Positions 61,337-64,000 of a DNA stretch of 64,000 nucleotides are shown in pieces. The translations under genes were made by a program, and so were the position numbers. The stretch is from positions 1,178,001-1,242,000 of the forward strand of contig NZ_JACSKH010000001.1 in assembly GCF_018617485.1 (NCBI RefSeq). The letters are read 5' to 3'. Under the pieces are notes generated by a model. It did not search any database. It saw only the letters and a list, made by a program, of their open reading frames with translations, and had not been told where the DNA came from. Numbering within the stretch: position 1 is the stretch's first letter; the number at the start of each line of letters is the position of its first letter. The stretch is from Exiguobacterium sp. s124. Lineage in GTDB: Bacteria; Bacillota; Bacilli; Exiguobacteriales; Exiguobacteriaceae.

Positions 61337-63742
61337 ATGTCGACGATTCAACACATTTTAAACTTATCTCTCGAACAGGTCGTTGGTGACCGGTTCGGGC
61401 GATATTCGAAATATATCATTCAAGACCGAGCCTTGCCGGATGCGCGAGACGGGCTCAAGCCTGTACAGCGCCGGATTCTATATGCGATGCACCATGAAGG
61501 GAACACGAACGACAAGCCGTACAGGAAGTCTGCGAAGACGGTCGGGAACGTCATCGGGAACTATCACCCGCACGGTGACTCGTCCGTCTATGAGGCGATG
61601 GTACGTCTCTCACAAGACTGGAAATTACGTTATCCACTCATCGACATGCATGGGAACAACGGATCGATGGACGGTGACCCGGCAGCGGCCATGCGTTATA
61701 CGGAAGCGCGTCTCTCGAAGATCGCCGGTGTCATGCTAACGTCGATTGCGAAGAATACGGTCGACTATACACCGAACTTTGACGATTCGACGGAAGAACC
61801 GCTCGTCTTACCGTCACTCCTCCCGAACCTACTCATGAATGGGACGACAGGAATCTCTGCAGGTTATGCGACGGAGATTCCGCCACATAACTTGACGGAA
61901 GTACTCAACCTCGCCATCGCGCGTCTGAAAGGTCAGGTCGATTCGGCGACAGACGCCCTCGCGTATGTCACAGGTCCTGATTTCCCGACCGGAGGAACGG
62001 TCATGGGGAAAGACGGCATCTTAAAGGCGTTTGAGACCGGTAAAGGGAAAGTCATCATCCGGGCGAAGTCAGAGATCGAGCAGTTAAAAGGTGGCCGTGA
62101 ACAAATCACCATCACGGAACTGCCATATGAAGTGAACAAGGCGAACCTTGTCAAAAAGATGGAAGAGCTTAGACTTGATAAAAAGGTTGAAGGTGTCGCG
62201 GAAGTCCGTGATGAGACAGACCGGACCGGCCTTCGCGTCGTCATCGAATTGAAGAAAGAAGCGGACGCAGAAGGTGTCCTCCATTTCTTCTTGAAGCATA
62301 CGGACTTGCAGATCGCCTATAACTACAATATGGTTTCGATCGTGAATCGGACTCCGAAACAGATGGGGATTCTCCCAATCATCGATGCTTATTTGAAGCA
62401 CGTCGAGGAAGTGGTCACACGCCGCACGACGTTCGAACTCGAGCAAGCGAAAAAGCGTGCCGAAATTGTCGATGCCTTAGAGCAAGCCATCTCTGTCCTT
62501 GATGAGACGCTCGAATTGATTCGTTCCGCAAAAGACAAAGCGGACGCGAAGAACAAACTAATGGAGCGGTTCTCATTCACGGAACGCCAGGCCGAAGCGG
62601 TCGTCATGCTCCAATTGTATCGACTCACCAACACGGACATCGTCGAGTTACAAAAAGAAGCAAAGGCGCTCCAAAAAGAGATCGCGCGCCTCTCGAATAT
62701 CCTCGACGTGGACGCGACGAAACGGAAATTGATCGTGAAAGAACTCACGGCATTGCGTGACGAGTTCGGGGACGACCGTCGCTCGATCATCGAGTCGGAA
62801 GTCGAGGAATTGAAACTGAAGACGGAAGTTATGATTGCTGTCGAGGAGACGATGGTCTTCGTCAGCCGTGACGGATACGTCAAACGAGCCTCGATGCGCT
62901 CATATGGGGCTTCAAGTGACGTCTTACCCGAGATGAAAGAGAAAGACCGACCACTCCTCACGACACAGGCGATGACGACGGACCACTTGCTCGTCTGGAC
63001 GAATAAGGGCAGCTATCTCCTCATCCCGATCCACCAGATCCCAGAATCGAAGTGGAAAGATGCTGGACAGCACGTCGCCAACCTCGTCCCAATCGAAGGG
63101 GAACAAGTCATCTCGGCAGACGTCGTCTCGACGTTTGATACGGACGCTCATTGCCTCTTCGTGACGAAAGATGGGATGGTCAAACGTACACCGCTACGTG
63201 ACTATGACGCGCAGCGGAAGTCAAAACCGCTCATGGCCTTGAAGCTAAAAGGTGACGATGAGGTCGTTTTCGCTGGAATTAGTGATGGTCCTGGGCAGTT
63301 GTTCCTCGTCTCAGAGCGTGGATACGGTCTCTGGTTCAAAGAAGATGACGTACCGGTCGTCGGACAACGCGCAGCCGGTGTGAAGGCGATGAACCTGAAA
63401 GACGGTGACGTGGTCGCCGATGCCTTCTCCTTCTTCATGCCACCGTTATTCGTCCTCGTGACGCAACGCGGAGCGGTCAAGAAGATGAAGCTCGAGGACC
63501 AGTTCGACTGCACGAACCGTAACCTTCGTGGGACGATGCTCATTCGTGAGGTCAAATCAAAACCGCACCAAATCCGTCGTGTGCTCCCGGTTCATGGGGA
63601 TGAGACATTGCATATCGTCGGGAAAGAGAAAGCAAAACAAGTGAAGACAAAAACGCTTACGCTACTCGATCGCTACGCCAACGGGTCGTTCGTCTTTGAC
63701 GAAGATTCGTTCGGTGAAATCGAGGACGTGTATCTCGATTAA
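61337..63742 (+). CDS. parC: DNA topoisomerase IV subunit A
   Basis: DNA-cleaving subunit, 801 residues. Breakage-reunion domain with catalytic Tyr121 (AMRYTEARL) and quinolone-determining region HPHGDSSVYEAM (Ser82, Glu86 in the usual sensitive state), a coiled coil with the tip near 430-470, and a C-terminal beta-pinwheel of repeated strands (MVFVSRDGYVKRASMRSYG, CLFVTKDGMVKRTPL, LFLVSERGYG). Follows parE by 2 bp and is translated with it. Confidence 0.96.
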   Translation: MSTIQHILNLSLEQVVGDRFGRYSKYIIQDRALPDARDGLKPVQRRILYAMHHEGNTNDKPYRKSAKTVGNVIGNYHPHGDSSVYEAMVRLSQDWKLRYPLIDMHGNNGSMDGDPAAAMRYTEARLSKIAGVMLTSIAKNTVDYTPNFDDSTEEPLVLPSLLPNLLMNGTTGISAGYATEIPPHNLTEVLNLAIARLKGQVDSATDALAYVTGPDFPTGGTVMGKDGILKAFETGKGKVIIRAKSEIEQLKGGREQITITELPYEVNKANLVKKMEELRLDKKVEGVAEVRDETDRTGLRVVIELKKEADAEGVLHFFLKHTDLQIAYNYNMVSIVNRTPKQMGILPIIDAYLKHVEEVVTRRTTFELEQAKKRAEIVDALEQAISVLDETLELIRSAKDKADAKNKLMERFSFTERQAEAVVMLQLYRLTNTDIVELQKEAKALQKEIARLSNILDVDATKRKLIVKELTALRDEFGDDRRSIIESEVEELKLKTEVMIAVEETMVFVSRDGYVKRASMRSYGASSDVLPEMKEKDRPLLTTQAMTTDHLLVWTNKGSYLLIPIHQIPESKWKDAGQHVANLVPIEGEQVISADVVSTFDTDAHCLFVTKDGMVKRTPLRDYDAQRKSKPLMALKLKGDDEVVFAGISDGPGQLFLVSERGYGLWFKEDDVPVVGQRAAGVKAMNLKDGDVVADAFSFFMPPLFVLVTQRGAVKKMKLEDQFDCTNRNLRGTMLIREVKSKPHQIRRVLPVHGDETLHIVGKEKAKQVKTKTLTLLDRYANGSFVFDEDSFGEIEDVYLD

Positions 63743-63748
63743 TAAACA

Positions 63749-63789
63749 AGACCTGTGATTTGGCACCTTGCCGCTCACAGGTCTTTTTG
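63749..63789. terminator. bidirectional terminator
   Basis: AGACCTGTGA pairs with TCACAGGTCT around a 16-nt loop, then TTTTT; the convergent DinB-like gene ends in it. Confidence 0.82.
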
Positions 63790-64000
63790 CTGTAGCCACT
63801 TTTCTAGTTCGTGTTGTTGTCGACGGTGATGTCGTGTATGCATCTCGACAAGCTCGAACCATTCTCTCGCGTTCAACCAGCCGAAACCGCCATGAAGTGT
63901 TTTTTGGTTATCTCCAGCGTCGTCTAGACGAGATTCTAAAGCTTCCATCCGTGAAATCAAGGTGAGCAACCGTTCTCGTAACCGGTCGTGTGAATCCGTA
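63775..64000 (-). CDS. DinB-like/DUF1569 family protein (5' partial)
   Basis: Only the C-terminal 74 residues lie in the window; the frame is open to the right edge. GGFGWLNAREWFELVEMHTR followed by HHRRQQHELE resembles the end of DinB-like four-helix proteins (DUF1569), where spaced histidines bind a metal. Many family members are thiol- or stress-linked enzymes of unknown substrate. Confidence 0.6.
   Translation of the reverse strand, partial: TDSHDRLRERLLTLISRMEALESRLDDAGDNQKTLHGGFGWLNAREWFELVEMHTRHHRRQQHELEKWLQQKDL

Noticed and set aside
1-64000. CRISPR arrays and tRNA genes
   Set aside because: No regularly spaced repeats and no cloverleaf-type sequence were seen on either strand by eye; a dedicated scan was not possible.

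Overview
The window looks like a Bacilli (Firmicutes) chromosome, most probably Exiguobacterium or a close relative. This is an inference from gene order (rnpB next to a YpsC-type methyltransferase; a YccU-type CoA-binding gene, then parE and parC), strong AAAGGAGG-type ribosome binding sites, frequent TTG/GTG starts, S-box riboswitches and a sigma-B-like promoter. No tRNA, 5S/16S/23S rRNA or CRISPR array was seen.

Layout. 1-9.3 kb: a CPBP protease (cut by the window edge), an alpha/beta hydrolase, a heme-stress module (HssRS two-component system and HrtBA efflux pump, with a perfect HssR-type direct repeat before hrtB), several unknown proteins and a secreted subtilase in AT-rich DNA. 9.36-11.06 kb: the RNase P RNA gene with a textbook promoter and terminator, then the THUMP-domain methyltransferase. 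11.07-19.57 kb: an AT-rich integrated element bounded by a 12-bp direct repeat. It carries a tyrosine integrase, a Panacea-type antitoxin gene with a likely toxin partner, a DUF4041/T5orf172 protein, decayed phage lysis genes (holin fragment, frameshifted M23 lysin) and a secreted papain-like protease with a membrane-anchored partner. It looks like a degraded prophage or small island that inserted just after the methyltransferase gene.

19.8-42 kb: mostly metabolic and transport housekeeping: Gfo/Idh oxidoreductase, AGCS and PutP symporters, YihY protein, D,D-carboxypeptidase, FAD/Rieske protein, M32 carboxypeptidase, phosphodiesterase, a DUF4397 surface protein with its own sortase, MarR regulator, RelA/SpoT-type synthetase, YflT-like stress protein, reductase, glutamine synthetase, POT peptide transporter, an MFS exporter behind a leader-peptide attenuator, and an AI-2E-type permease.

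42-47.3 kb: two consecutive SAM-I riboswitch operons. The first encodes an MtnE-like aminotransferase plus an HcxA-like dehydrogenase, the second the MetQNI methionine transporter, so methionine uptake and keto-acid metabolism are controlled together. 47.3-56.4 kb: an Spx paralogue, DUF302 protein, two tandem paralogous lipoproteins, a soluble PAS chemoreceptor, a YgjP-like peptidase, a PatB/MalY lyase and a pair of unknown genes.

56.4-58.7 kb: a diguanylate cyclase and a Xer-like tyrosine recombinase in one operon, flanked by two inverted 27-bp dif-like sites (23/27 identical), one overlapping the recombinase stop codon. This is the most unusual structure seen and may be an invertible segment. 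58.8-64 kb: YccU-type protein, topoisomerase IV (parE, parC) and the end of a DinB-like gene.
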